The translations under genes were made by a program, and so were the position numbers. 57,250 bases of DNA from Oxalobacter sp. (GTDB taxonomy: Bacteria > Pseudomonadota > Gammaproteobacteria > Burkholderiales > Burkholderiaceae_D). The first letter of the stretch is position 1; the number at the start of each line of letters is the position of its first letter. Positions 17,967 through 27,325 of this stretch are shown here, piece after piece. The notes beneath the pieces were generated by a model, which was not told where the DNA came from, made no database searches, and was given only the letters and a program-made list of their open reading frames with translations. The stretch lies in the NCBI GenBank assembly GCA_018384065.1, contig JAHAYL010000048.1:1-57250 (forward strand), read 5' to 3'.

Positions 17967-19106
17967 TTATGCCTGTACCTGATAAATGGCGTTCCGGATT
18001 GCGACCGAGACCACTTCATCCAGTGCGGTGGTGGTCATGCTGACAACCGACAGGGCCTTTGCCGGGTCGGTGAACCATTTCGAACCATAGACACCGCCCC
18101 ACATCCTTGTACCGATGGTCTGCGGGGTGTTTTCGGCACGGACAGGGTCAACGAGGATGCCCCACCCCAAACCGAAACCCATGCCAGGGCGTGCTTCGAT
18201 GCCGTTAAGCTGGTTTTCCGACATCTGGAGAATCAGGTCTTTGGGGGCAAAAGGTGCATCACCTGTCCGGATGACTTCGACAATCTTCATCAGGTCTGCC
18301 GCGGTACCGACAAGACCCACTCCCCCTGAAGGGTATTCCTTTGCCTTGAAAACCCGTTCCGGTGAGAAATGGAAATAGCGGTCATCGGGTGAAGTCAGGA
18401 ACTGGTCTTCCGCCATCCGGGTCAGCTTTTTCGCATCATCCAGGTAATAAGCCGCAGCTACCCTTTCTTTCTGTTCTGGAGGCACATAAAAAGCGGTGTC
18501 GGTAATGCCCAAAGGTTCAAGTACCAGTTGCTGCATGGCGGTTGGGAAGTCGGTGCCATGGGCTTTGGCAATGACGGCTCCCAAGACATCGGGTGCCAAG
18601 GAATAAAGCCAACTGCTTCCTGGTGCAAATGCCAATGGGGCTGATGCGATACGCCGGATGTTCTCTTCTAGGCTGATTCCGGTGATGTCCAGCCCATCGG
18701 TGACGCCTGCAGTGGCATAGGGACCGTCTTCTTTCTGAGCCCAACGGTAATCGAGTCCTGACATATGGCTCAGCAGGTGTCTGATGGTGATGGTTGGCGT
18801 ACTGCCATCAGGCAGCTTGGGCAAGAAATCCGGCAACCATGTTGTGACAGAATCATCCAGCTGTATTTTTTCCTGTCCGATGAGGGCTGCCACTGCCAAG
18901 CTGGTAAAGGCTTTGCTGATGGAGGCGAAACGGAACAAGGTGTTTTCCTGCATCGGAATGCCTGATTCAATGTCAGCCATGCCTGCTGCCTTCGCATATA
19001 CGGGTTTCCCCTCCAGATAGACGAGGGTCACAATACCACTGGTCATCTGGTTTTCAAGGTTATCCGCTATGGCTCGGTCGATTTTCTGGGTCAGTTCAGT
19101 CAGCAT
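17967..19106 (-). CDS. EstB-like serine hydrolase (class C beta-lactamase fold, family VIII esterase)
   Basis: A 379-residue enzyme of the serine beta-lactamase/penicillin-binding fold. The S-x-x-K pair is S62-I-S-K65, the second motif is Y168-S-L (typical of EstB esterases, where beta-lactamases have Y-x-N), and the third region is MWGGVYGSKW near the C-terminus. There is no signal peptide, so it should be cytoplasmic. Together these favour an esterase or peptidase over a beta-lactamase. The start is ATG 19106 behind GAGAAG. It lies downstream of nothing obvious, and the autotransporter follows on the same strand about 250 bases later. Substrate unknown. Confidence 0.85.
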   Translation of the reverse strand: MLTELTQKIDRAIADNLENQMTSGIVTLVYLEGKPVYAKAAGMADIESGIPMQENTLFRFASISKAFTSLAVAALIGQEKIQLDDSVTTWLPDFLPKLPDGSTPTITIRHLLSHMSGLDYRWAQKEDGPYATAGVTDGLDITGISLEENIRRIASAPLAFAPGSSWLYSLAPDVLGAVIAKAHGTDFPTAMQQLVLEPLGITDTAFYVPPEQKERVAAAYYLDDAKKLTRMAEDQFLTSPDDRYFHFSPERVFKAKEYPSGGVGLVGTAADLMKIVEVIRTGDAPFAPKDLILQMSENQLNGIEARPGMGFGLGWGILVDPVRAENTPQTIGTRMWGGVYGSKWFTDPAKALSVVSMTTTALDEVVSVAIRNAIYQVQA

Positions 19107-19235
19107 GATGGTCTTCTCTTGAGTGTGTTGAATAATGTTGCTGTCAGTGTTTCAGGCTATGGCATCAGAAAGGCTATCAGGGTTATACTAGCGTGTCTTT
19201 TTCTTGTGTCAATCAATTATTTAGAGGAGATGAAA

Positions 19236-19484
19236 ATGGCAAACCGTTTCAAGGGAAACAAGGTTTACAGCGGTGAATTGGTCTTTGGGGGCTGCGGTTG
19301 CTTGGATACCAACAAAATCACCATCCTGAAAAGGACAAAGGGCTGGATTGTCTTCAAGCAGGAATTCATCAAGAAGATTTTCCGGATCAGACGGGATTAT
19401 GCAACGAACTTTGGTGACTGCATCCATACCCGTTTTGACGACTTTTTCGCGAATTCCCTGGAACCCACCATCGAACCATTCTGA
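19236..19484 (+). CDS. Small basic protein of unknown function
   Basis: An 82-residue protein from ATG 19236, six bases behind GAGGAG; ATG 19230 and a longer frame from 19119 are less likely. The sequence has a Gly/Cys patch (FGGCGC) and a basic middle (KKIFRIRRDY). There is no signal peptide or membrane segment. I recognise no family. It is divergent from the esterase-like gene. Confidence 0.65.
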   Translation: MANRFKGNKVYSGELVFGGCGCLDTNKITILKRTKGWIVFKQEFIKKIFRIRRDYATNFGDCIHTRFDDFFANSLEPTIEPF

Positions 19485-19582
19485 TTAATGGTTCGGCGGA
19501 CCTGCCGCGGAGGAATGCGGTATGGCATCCGCCATCTGATTGATTGGCACCATCATCTTTGATGATGTCCTCTCCAAAGAGT

Positions 19583-19607
19583 CCTACAGTTACTGTGGGA
19601 TTTTTTG
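19583..19607 (+). terminator. Small rho-independent terminator before nadB
   Basis: CCTACAG-TTA-CTGTGGG (one mismatch-tolerant 7-bp stem) is followed by a run of six T. It ends the small gene upstream. Its T-tract runs directly into the nadB promoter. Confidence 0.65.
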
Positions 19608-19636
19608 TTGCCTGTCCTATCGGGCTGGCATATAGT
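19608..19636 (+). promoter_or_regulatory. Putative nadB promoter
   Basis: TTGCCT (19608-19613) and TATAGT (19631-19636) are 17 bases apart, 40 bases before the nadB start. Confidence 0.5.
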
Positions 19637-19675
19637 TCTCCTATTGTCCCAATTAAACCATTTCAGGAAACAGCC

Positions 19676-21295
19676 ATGAAATACGATGTTGTGATTGTCG
19701 GCAGTGGACTTGCCGGTCTTTCTGTCGCACTCCGCCTCCCCCAGTCATTCAAGATTGCCATTATCTGCAAGCGGACTTTCTGGGAAAGTTCGAGCAACCT
19801 GGCACAAGGTGGCATCGCAGCGGTTCTTAACCCGGTCCTGGACAGCACAGCCAAGCATTTCGAGGATACGCTGACAGCCGGTGCCGGGCTGTGCGATGAA
19901 GCGGCGACCCAGTTCATCGTTGAGCATGGCGGTGAAGCGATTGATTGGCTGATCAACCAAGGCGTACCTTTTTCGAGAGACGCTTCTGACAACAGCGATT
20001 ATCACCTGACCCGTGAAGGCGGTCACAGCCAGCGGCGGATTTTCCATGCAGCGGACGCGACTGGACATGTGGTGCAGGAAACGCTTGAGAAAATCATCCG
20101 GAACAGCCCGAATATCGAGCTTTTTGAGAACCACTGCGCAGTTGACCTGATTACTTCTGAAAAGCTGGGCAACAGCGACCAACCGAACCAATGCCATGGT
20201 ATCTATGTACTGGATGTGGCAAATGGGGTTGTCAAGACATTCTCTGCCTGCCACACAGTACTGGCAACCGGTGGGGCTGGGAAAGTCTATCTCTATACAA
20301 CCAATCCGGACACTTCGACTGGTGATGGTGTGGCGATGGCATGGCGTGCCGGCTGCCGGGTTTCCAATATGGAGTTTGTCCAGTTCCACCCGACCTGCCT
20401 CTATCACCCTTATGCCAAGTCGTTCCTGATTTCAGAATCGGTGCGTGGCGAGGGCGGTCTGCTGAAACTGCCACCTGATGCCGGGGCAGATGCCGGTAAA
20501 CGGTTCATGCCGGAACATGATGAACGTGCAGAACTGGCTCCCCGTGACATTGTTGCCCGTTCAATTGACTTTGAAATGAAGAAACGGGGACTGGATTATG
20601 TCCATCTGGATATCAGCCACCAAGACCCTGAGTTCCTGAAATCCCATTTCCCAACCATCTATGCCCGTTGTTTGGAACTGGGCATCGATATGACGAAAGA
20701 ACCGATTCCGGTGGTGCCTGCCACGCATTTCTCCTGTGGTGGCGTGGTGACAGATACCAAGGGCAGGACCGATATCAGGAACCTTTATGCTGTCGGCGAG
20801 ACCGCCTGCACAGGTCTGCATGGTGCCAACCGCCTTGCCAGCAATTCCCTGCTGGAATGCCTGGTCATTGGCAAAGCAGCTGCAGAACATATCGTTTCCC
20901 AGCCTGATGAACCTGTCCTTGACCTGCCGGCATGGGATGAGAGCCAAGTCTCGAACGCAAATGAAGATGTTGTGATCTCACATAACTGGGACGAACTGCG
21001 CCTGTTCATGTGGAATTATGTCGGGATTGTCCGGACAACCAAACGGTTGGAACGCGCCCAGCACCGCATCAACCTGCTCCGTGAAGAAATCGATGAGTAC
21101 TATGCGAATTTCATCATCAGCCAGAACCTGCTGGAACTGCGGAACCTGGTGGATGTCGCTGCACTGATAGTCGAAAGCGCCCTGTCACGCAAGGAAAGCC
21201 GGGGACTGCATTACAATGCAGACTACCCTGCTACTTTCCCGAAAGGGATGCCAACGGTCCTGACGCCGAAGCGGAAACGCAGGAATCAAGCCTGA
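19676..21295 (+). CDS. nadB: L-aspartate oxidase
   Basis: A 539-residue flavoprotein, the usual length of NadB. It oxidises L-aspartate to iminoaspartate, the first step of de novo NAD synthesis. Visible are the FAD-binding start ([11 protein letters not shown], residues 5-15), the [12 protein letters not shown] loop, the [15 protein letters not shown] active-site stretch, the SCGGVVTD motif and the fumarate-reductase-type C-terminal helical domain. ATG 19676 follows AGGAAA; the frame extends upstream to 19544, but that part covers a terminator and promoter and is not coding. No nadA or nadC is adjacent. Confidence 0.95.
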   Translation: MKYDVVIVGSGLAGLSVALRLPQSFKIAIICKRTFWESSSNLAQGGIAAVLNPVLDSTAKHFEDTLTAGAGLCDEAATQFIVEHGGEAIDWLINQGVPFSRDASDNSDYHLTREGGHSQRRIFHAADATGHVVQETLEKIIRNSPNIELFENHCAVDLITSEKLGNSDQPNQCHGIYVLDVANGVVKTFSACHTVLATGGAGKVYLYTTNPDTSTGDGVAMAWRAGCRVSNMEFVQFHPTCLYHPYAKSFLISESVRGEGGLLKLPPDAGADAGKRFMPEHDERAELAPRDIVARSIDFEMKKRGLDYVHLDISHQDPEFLKSHFPTIYARCLELGIDMTKEPIPVVPATHFSCGGVVTDTKGRTDIRNLYAVGETACTGLHGANRLASNSLLECLVIGKAAAEHIVSQPDEPVLDLPAWDESQVSNANEDVVISHNWDELRLFMWNYVGIVRTTKRLERAQHRINLLREEIDEYYANFIISQNLLELRNLVDVAALIVESALSRKESRGLHYNADYPATFPKGMPTVLTPKRKRRNQA

Positions 21296-21308
21296 CAGAG
21301 TGGAAAAA

Positions 21309-22019
21309 TCAGAACGGGAACTTCGGCAACGTATTCCTGATCCTGTCCATTTCCTCTTCTTTCTCAATCAGGTGCTGGATGCCCTCGGCGATTGCCGTGT
21401 TCTGGTTCATGTTGGCAAAGTCGATGGCAGACAGCTTCTGCTGGTTTGTGATGGTCAGGTCTGCCCCATTGTCATAGAGCAACCTCACGGTATAGATATG
21501 CCCTGCTTCTGCCGCCATCATCACCGGTGTGGTGCCGTTCGGTGATGCGGCATTGACAAACGCATCACGGACCAACAGCATCTTCACGATGTTGTTGTTG
21601 CCATTGGCAGCCGCATAGTGCAACGGTGACCAGCCGTTCTTATTGACCTTCGCCCCCTTTTTCAAGAGTTTCAGGACAGCCTGTTCATTCCCCTTGTAAC
21701 AGGCAATCATCAAGGCGTTATCACCGTTGAAAGCAGAAGTATCCAGTTTCGTCCGAGGGTCTGCCAGCAGAAGGTCAAACACCCGGTTGGAATCTTCACG
21801 CATCGCCAAGATCAACCCGGTATCCCCACGTTTGGTTTCCACAGTATTGGGATCGAATCCAGCTTTCAGCATATCTTCCACTTTACCGGTATGGTCATTC
21901 TGGATGGCGATGAACCAATCATCCACACTGTCAGCAGATACAGGAGAAAACAGGCAGAGAGCCGAAAGGCACAGTGCCAGCAAACGGATAAAAAAGTGTT
22001 TTCTGAGGGAACGGTACAT
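21309..22019 (-). CDS. Secreted ankyrin-repeat protein
   Basis: About 236 residues. After a signal peptide (MYRSLRKHFFIRLLALCLSA, cleavage after VSA) come four to five ankyrin repeats of about 33 residues, recognisable by G-DTGLILAM, DNALMIACYKGNE, WSPLHYAAANGN and TTPVMMAAEAGH. Such proteins act in the periplasm by protein binding; no partner is evident. The frame also opens at ATG 22040, overlapping the tatD stop; the start at 22019 gives a standard signal peptide. It directly follows tatD on the same strand and may be co-transcribed. Confidence 0.82.
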   Translation of the reverse strand: MYRSLRKHFFIRLLALCLSALCLFSPVSADSVDDWFIAIQNDHTGKVEDMLKAGFDPNTVETKRGDTGLILAMREDSNRVFDLLLADPRTKLDTSAFNGDNALMIACYKGNEQAVLKLLKKGAKVNKNGWSPLHYAAANGNNNIVKMLLVRDAFVNAASPNGTTPVMMAAEAGHIYTVRLLYDNGADLTITNQQKLSAIDFANMNQNTAIAEGIQHLIEKEEEMDRIRNTLPKFPF

Positions 22020-22032
22020 TTCAGGGAATCCG

Positions 22033-22821
22033 TTATGCAATATCTGGTTTGATGCCGAACAGGCGGAAATAGTTCTCAGCGGTAATCTGACCGATTTTGT
22101 CGATGGTCATACCCCGGACTGCAGCAAGCTGTTTCGCCACTTCCACGACATAGGTTGGTTCGTTGGTCTGTCCCCGGTATGCCTGGGGTGTCAGCCAAGG
22201 TGAATCGGTCTCAATCAGCAGGCGGTCTAGCGGTACATAACCTGCCACTTTACGGAGTTCCTTGGATGCCGGATAAGTCAGGATGCCAGAGAATGAGATA
22301 TAGAACCCCATATCCAACGATGCCCGCGCAATTGCCAAGTTCTCATTGAAACAGTGCATGACACCGGCATACCCGCCCTTGTCAATACCAGCCCCCTCTT
22401 CCTGAAGGATCCGGATGGTGTCTTCTGCAGCATTGCGGGTATGGATGACCAAGGGCTTGCCACAGATCCTTGAGGCACGGATCTGCGTCCTGAAACGGTC
22501 CATCTGCCATTTCTGCTTGGGTTTCACGCGGTAGTAATCCAGACCGGTCTCGCCGATTGCAACAACTTTCGGATGCTGCGCCAGTGCAATGATCCGCTCA
22601 ACGGTCGGCTCCTCAACTCCTTGGGGATTCGGGTGGACACCCGCTGTGGCATGGATGTTCGGCTTCCTTTCCGCCAGTTTCAGTGCCTGGGGAAAATCTT
22701 CAAGGCTGATACAGACACACAAGGCATGGCATACCTGGTTGTCTTCCATCCTTTCCAGGATTTCTTCCTGCCGTTTTGCCAGATCGCGCAAGTGCAGATG
22801 GCAATGGGAATCAATGTACAT
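22033..22821 (-). CDS. TatD-family metal-dependent hydrolase (copy 1)
   Basis: A 262-residue TIM-barrel deoxyribonuclease-like protein. The metal ligands are in place: H-C-H at residues 6-8 (IDSHCHLHL), the glutamate of AIGETGLDYYR, the histidines of LVIHTRNA and GVMHCFNE, and the aspartate of IETDSPWLTP. TatD/YcfH proteins are 3'-5' exonucleases or related hydrolases. The gene lies downstream of holB, and the tmk-holB-tatD order on one strand is common in proteobacteria. A second paralogue is encoded at 44539. Confidence 0.92.
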   Translation of the reverse strand: MYIDSHCHLHLRDLAKRQEEILERMEDNQVCHALCVCISLEDFPQALKLAERKPNIHATAGVHPNPQGVEEPTVERIIALAQHPKVVAIGETGLDYYRVKPKQKWQMDRFRTQIRASRICGKPLVIHTRNAAEDTIRILQEEGAGIDKGGYAGVMHCFNENLAIARASLDMGFYISFSGILTYPASKELRKVAGYVPLDRLLIETDSPWLTPQAYRGQTNEPTYVVEVAKQLAAVRGMTIDKIGQITAENYFRLFGIKPDIA

Positions 22822-22872
22822 CGCTGTTTTCTACTATGGAACAAAAAGGTTATTTTACCGAAATTGACTGGC

Positions 22873-23913
22873 TCAACCGGAAAATATTTTGAGGTAATCC
22901 ATCAGCATGTCTTCCAGAACCAGTCTGGGCACCAATGGATGTTCTGCGGTTTTCCGCCTGTCCGCCATCTGCTTGACCATCGCCATCAACCGTTGCAGGT
23001 CAGCCTTGGGAGCCAGTTGCTTGATAACCTGCTGATGCCGAGGATGATACCGGATGGTGTCAGCCTGACGCTGGGACACCAGGTCATAGAGCCAACGCTG
23101 TATCCAGATGATGGACTGCCGCACTGGAACCCGCTGTAACTGTTCTGCTGTTTTCAGGAGTATCGCCAGACGGGGGGCTGACAGGCTTTCCAGGAGCAAG
23201 GCATGCTCTTTGGCATTCAGATTGGTTTCCGAAGCTTCCAATGCCGCCAATGGTGCCCCGCCCTGTTCCGCAAGCCAGATTTCCGCATCCTTGACCTGCT
23301 GCTGCTCCAGCCATGCCAACGCCTCCGCCTTGTCAGGCAATGGGAATGCCAGTTTCCCGCATCTGGAGAGGATGGTCGGCAACAGTGCGCTCAACTGGTT
23401 GGTCACCAACAGGAAAAAGGTCTGTGCTGGCGGTTCTTCCAGCATCTTCAGCAAGGCATTGGAAGCCTCGGTTGTCATCGTTTCAACCGGATAGATCAGG
23501 ATAATCCGGAATCCGCCACGATGGGTTGTGATATTGACAAAATCATGCAGCTGCCGGATGGCATTGATGGGGATTTTCATGGAAGCCTGTTTGGTTTTCT
23601 TACCGGCAGTTTCTTCCCCTGCCTCACCATCAGCAGCGCCACTGTCTGATTCAGCTTCCAAGGCATCTGGTGTCAACCGCTGGTAATCTGGATGGGAACC
23701 CTGCTCAAACCATCTGCATGAACTGCATTCCCCACAGGCAGGTTCCTCTCCCTGGCGATTTTCACAGAGCAGGGTTTTCGCCCATATCTCAGCGAAATCC
23801 GCGATGCCTGTACCCTCTGGACCATGGAAAATCAGGGCATGCGGCAGGGATTTCCTCATTTTCTGGAGACGTTGCCAATTCTTCTGATGCCAAGGATAAA
23901 GCTGTTTTTCCAT
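22873..23913 (-). CDS. holB: DNA polymerase III delta-prime subunit
   Basis: About 346 residues from ATG 23913; the frame also opens at a TTG 24 bases upstream. HolB is a clamp-loader subunit. Visible are the degenerate P-loop (FHGPEGTGIAD, without the usual GKT), a zinc module with four cysteines (LLCENRQG, then CGECSSCRW) and the SRC motif (TILSRCGKL), then a helical C-terminal collar domain. A loop rich in Glu, Gly and Ala before residue 120 (ESDSGAADGEAGEETAG) is unusually long. The gene is placed between tmk and tatD in the usual order. Confidence 0.92.
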   Translation of the reverse strand: MEKQLYPWHQKNWQRLQKMRKSLPHALIFHGPEGTGIADFAEIWAKTLLCENRQGEEPACGECSSCRWFEQGSHPDYQRLTPDALEAESDSGAADGEAGEETAGKKTKQASMKIPINAIRQLHDFVNITTHRGGFRIILIYPVETMTTEASNALLKMLEEPPAQTFFLLVTNQLSALLPTILSRCGKLAFPLPDKAEALAWLEQQQVKDAEIWLAEQGGAPLAALEASETNLNAKEHALLLESLSAPRLAILLKTAEQLQRVPVRQSIIWIQRWLYDLVSQRQADTIRYHPRHQQVIKQLAPKADLQRLMAMVKQMADRRKTAEHPLVPRLVLEDMLMDYLKIFSG

Positions 23914-23940
23914 CTTGATGGCTGTGATGATTTTCAAGAA

Positions 23941-24576
23941 TCAATGCGATGCATCAATCATTGGTTGGATGATATCAGCAATTTTGCTCTGTATAACGGC
24001 AATGCTCTGTGAACTGTCGATGACCCTGAACCGTTCGGGATAAGTTCCAGCACGTTTCAGGTAACCAGCCTGCGCCCGCTGGAAGAAATCGTTTTTCTCC
24101 TGTTCAAACTTGTCGGGTTCATGCGTGCCTGAACGCCGTTCCTCCGCTATCTCGGCAGGCAGGTCGAACAGCAGCGTCAAATCAGGCTGTGTATCGCCAA
24201 GAACCCAGGTTTCCAACTGTTCCAGTTTTTCCCAAGAAAACTGTTTGCCAGCTCCTTGATAGGCGAATGACGCATCGGCAAAACGGTCGGATATCACCCA
24301 GATGCCTTGCTGCAATGCTGGCAGGATTTTCTGTTCCAGATGCTCCTGCCGTGCAGCGAACATCAGTAATGCTTCTGTCGCAACAGACATTTTCTGGTGA
24401 AGCAGGATTTCCCGCAACTGCTCCCCTAATGGTGTTCCCCCGGGTTCCCGGGTGATGATGTGGTCAATACCGGCTTTTGTCAGCATCCCAGAGACAAACT
24501 GGATATGCGTGGACTTGCCAGCACCATCGATGCCTTCAAATGTGATGAACCTGCCTTTTTGCTTCTTGATGGTCAT
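23941..24576 (-). CDS. tmk: Thymidylate kinase
   Basis: A 211-residue dTMP kinase. The P-loop is FEGIDGAGKST (residues 13-23), the DR(E/Y)-type motif appears as TREPGGT, and the lid region is DRFADASFAYQGAG. It makes dTDP for DNA synthesis. The start overlaps the mltG stop as ATGA, and holB follows closely, so mltG-tmk-holB form an operon, as in E. coli. Confidence 0.95.
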   Translation of the reverse strand: MTIKKQKGRFITFEGIDGAGKSTHIQFVSGMLTKAGIDHIITREPGGTPLGEQLREILLHQKMSVATEALLMFAARQEHLEQKILPALQQGIWVISDRFADASFAYQGAGKQFSWEKLEQLETWVLGDTQPDLTLLFDLPAEIAEERRSGTHEPDKFEQEKNDFFQRAQAGYLKRAGTYPERFRVIDSSQSIAVIQSKIADIIQPMIDASH

Positions 24577-25613
24577 TTTTTCAGGATATATTTTTCAACG
24601 GCTTTGTTATGGTCATCCAAGTTGCTGGAAAACTCGCTGGTCCCATCCCCCCGCGCCACAAAATACAAGGCATCGGTCTCTGCTGGATGGAATGTTGCTT
24701 CCAACGCTGCTTTGCCGGGCAATGCAATCGGTGTTGGCGGCAGGCCTTTGCGGGTATAGGTATTGTAAGGCGTATCCCGCAACAGGTCAGCCTTATGGAT
24801 TTTGCCCGTATACCGGTCACCCATACCGTAAATAACGGTTGGGTCTGTCTGGAGCTTCATGCCTTTCTTCAAACGGTTTATGAAGACCCCTGCAACCATT
24901 GCCCTGTCCTTTGAGTGCCCGGTTTCCTTCTCGATGATGGAAGCCATGATCAATGCCTCATAGACCGATTGGTAAGGCAGATTCGGACTCCGGTTTGCCC
25001 AAAGCGCATCAAGCTTTTTCAACAATGTCTTATGCGCCAGCTCATAAATCTTGATGTCTGAGCCATCCTGCTTGAATTGATAAGTGTCTGGATAGAACAG
25101 CCCTTCGCCCTGGGTATGTTCGATTCCCAGCTTCTGCATCAGTTCCTTATCAGAAAGCCCAGCTGTCTCATGTTTCAGAGCTGGATGGGCGTCAATGACC
25201 TTGCGCATCTGGTGGAATGTCCAACCTTCGATGATGGTGACTGACTCGATGGCAAAAATGCCGTTTGAGAGCTTCTGCATCAGCCGGTAAGGTGATTCGC
25301 CTGCCCGGATATCATAGGGACCCGGCTTGATGTTGGAATCCCGTCCAGTGATGGTCATCAGGATGCTGAACAGGGTTTCATTGATGTTGTCATTGTCACT
25401 GTTCATCCGAGCAGTCACATCTGACAGGGTATCGGATGCCTGGACTTCAAAGCGGACGGGCTTGCCTTTCGAGAAAACAGGCATCCATGCCCAACACAGA
25501 AAAGCGGCAATCAGGATAACAATCAGCCCCACAGCAATACCGATTATCCAACGGTATCTGCTTATGGTTTTGGCTTTCTTCAATCCGCTTCCAGTTTTCT
25601 TTCTTGGCTTCAT
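24573..25613 (-). CDS. mltG: Endolytic murein transglycosylase
   Basis: A 346-residue inner-membrane protein with a basic N-terminus, one membrane segment (about residues 23-45) and a YceG domain. The catalytic glutamate lies in ASIIEKETGHS, and the conserved stretch NTYTRKGLPPTPI is present near the end. MltG cuts nascent glycan strands and so sets peptidoglycan length. It is the first gene of the mltG-tmk-holB operon. Confidence 0.95.
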   Translation of the reverse strand: MKPRKKTGSGLKKAKTISRYRWIIGIAVGLIVILIAAFLCWAWMPVFSKGKPVRFEVQASDTLSDVTARMNSDNDNINETLFSILMTITGRDSNIKPGPYDIRAGESPYRLMQKLSNGIFAIESVTIIEGWTFHQMRKVIDAHPALKHETAGLSDKELMQKLGIEHTQGEGLFYPDTYQFKQDGSDIKIYELAHKTLLKKLDALWANRSPNLPYQSVYEALIMASIIEKETGHSKDRAMVAGVFINRLKKGMKLQTDPTVIYGMGDRYTGKIHKADLLRDTPYNTYTRKGLPPTPIALPGKAALEATFHPAETDALYFVARGDGTSEFSSNLDDHNKAVEKYILKK

Positions 25614-25715
25614 GGCAATGTCAAATGAACGCCGGCATCCCGTTTTGACGCTCCGTTATAATAAGCAAGAGAATATACTCTATTTTCTGCATTTCTTGAG
25701 TGAAAAGGTGTTGTT

Positions 25716-26663
25716 GTGGCTGAAATTCTTGCACAGTACCCAGATGGTTTTGTCTCTCCATTGACCTCGATCGGTATCCTCTCCCTTGAAGGTGCCGATG
25801 CAGTGCCTTTCATCCACCGTCAGCTGAGCAACGACATCGAACATCTTGGTGATAATCAGGCAAGGCTTGCTGCCTACTGCACACCGCAGGGACGTGTCCT
25901 GGCACTCTTCACAGTCTGGAAAGACAATGGCAGGGTTCTATTGGCTTTTCCGAAAGACATCCTGCCAGCTATCCAGAAACGCCTGCGGTTTTATGTCCTG
26001 CGTGACAAAGTGTCAGTCTCAGATGTCTCTGACGATTACCAGGTCTATGGCATCTATGGCGATTGTGCATTGAAAGCTCTTGGTCTTTCTGGTGATGCTC
26101 CTGCTGAAACCTATGCAAAAACAGAGGATAAGACCGGTACCCTAATCCGTTGGCAAGATGCCTTCAGTAAACCCCGCTGGCTTCTTTTTGCCCGGCAGTC
26201 TGCCACCGTACTAAAACAGTATCTGGCAGATGAAAATGCCTGGTGGCTGACGGAAATCGAAGCTGGTATGCCACGAATCAATCTTGCTGTACAAGACCGT
26301 TTCCTGCCACAGATGCTGAACCTGGAACCGCTGGGAGGACTCTCTTTCACCAAGGGCTGCTACCCAGGTCAGGAAATCGTCTCACGGGCAAAATACCGAG
26401 GCTCGGTCAAATCAGGCCTGTTCAAGGGCAGATTGACACTTGATACTGATACCTTGCCAGCTGTCCCCGATGGATCACCGCTCTTCAATGAAACAGGCAA
26501 CGAATGTGGCACAGTCGTCATGACAGCGGCAACTGGAAATACACTGCATATCCTGGCAGTTGCACGGTTTGAGGATTCTGGAACCAGTCAACTACGCCTT
26601 GGCAAGGCAGATAGACAGGCAGTGGATTTGGCAGCTTGTCAGCCATCGTATTTCAAGCCATGA
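25716..26663 (+). CDS. ygfZ: YgfZ/GcvT-family folate-binding protein
   Basis: A 315-residue protein of the tetrahydrofolate-dependent YgfZ family. The diagnostic motif KGCYPGQE is present (about residue 217), with the cysteine needed in E. coli. The family helps assemble or repair some iron-sulfur enzymes, including MiaB. The start is GTG 25716; no ATG fits before the conserved N-terminus. It is divergent from mltG. Its stop overlaps the next gene as ATGA, coupling it to mobA. Confidence 0.9.
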   Translation: MAEILAQYPDGFVSPLTSIGILSLEGADAVPFIHRQLSNDIEHLGDNQARLAAYCTPQGRVLALFTVWKDNGRVLLAFPKDILPAIQKRLRFYVLRDKVSVSDVSDDYQVYGIYGDCALKALGLSGDAPAETYAKTEDKTGTLIRWQDAFSKPRWLLFARQSATVLKQYLADENAWWLTEIEAGMPRINLAVQDRFLPQMLNLEPLGGLSFTKGCYPGQEIVSRAKYRGSVKSGLFKGRLTLDTDTLPAVPDGSPLFNETGNECGTVVMTAATGNTLHILAVARFEDSGTSQLRLGKADRQAVDLAACQPSYFKP

Positions 26664-27304
26664 TTTCATCGAATGATACGTTACTGATTTCCCCTACCCA
26701 GTCAATGCCCTTTGATGATGTCACCGTCATCATTCTGGCAGGCGGACAAGGCAGGCGGATGGGGGGTGTTGATAAGGGTTTGCAGCTGTTCCAAGGCAAG
26801 CCGATGATTGTCCATATCTTGGAAAAGCTGGCAAAACAGGTGGGAACCATCCTGATCAGCGCCAACCGGCATATCGACCGTTATCAGGTCTATGGCTACC
26901 CTGTCCTGCCTGACACGATTGCTGGTTATCCTGGACCTTTGGCAGGATTTTTGACTGGGCTTCAGCATTGCCAGACACCCTATCTAGCGACGGTTCCCTG
27001 CGATACACCTTTCATCCACGGACAGCTGATCCAACGGCTTCGCTCGGTACTTGAAACGTCAGATGGTGATATTGCTGTTGCCATGACTGAAGAGAATGGT
27101 ATCCCCAAAATGCAATCCGTATTCACATTGATGAAAAGCCATCTTGTGCACCGTCTTGAGGCTTATCTCAAGGATGGTGGACATAAACTGGACAGATGGT
27201 TTGCTTCCCTGAAAACGGTGCCAGTCCATTTTGAGGAAAAAGAAGCTTTCATCAATATCAACACCCTGGAAGAACTGACCGCCTACCAGGAAAGGCATTT
27301 CTAA
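26660..27304 (+). CDS. mobA: Molybdenum cofactor guanylyltransferase
   Basis: About 214 residues. The nucleotide-binding start LAGGQGRRMGGVDKGL, the PGPLAGFLTGL motif and PCDTPF identify MobA, which turns Mo-molybdopterin and GTP into molybdopterin guanine dinucleotide. The start at ATG 26660 overlaps the ygfZ stop; an upstream TTG and a downstream ATG (26705) are alternatives. With moeA it would supply the cofactor of formate dehydrogenase and related enzymes, fitting formate-producing oxalate metabolism. Confidence 0.93.
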   Translation: MISSNDTLLISPTQSMPFDDVTVIILAGGQGRRMGGVDKGLQLFQGKPMIVHILEKLAKQVGTILISANRHIDRYQVYGYPVLPDTIAGYPGPLAGFLTGLQHCQTPYLATVPCDTPFIHGQLIQRLRSVLETSDGDIAVAMTEENGIPKMQSVFTLMKSHLVHRLEAYLKDGGHKLDRWFASLKTVPVHFEEKEAFININTLEELTAYQERHF

Positions 27305-27325
27305 GAAATATTCTGCATATATCCT

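Noticed and set aside
17967-19106. AmpC beta-lactamase
   Set aside because: There is no export signal, and the Y-S-L motif points to EstB-type esterases.
19544-19675. N-terminal extension of NadB
   Set aside because: This part overlaps a terminator and a promoter; the ribosome binding site and the conserved flavin motif fit ATG 19676.
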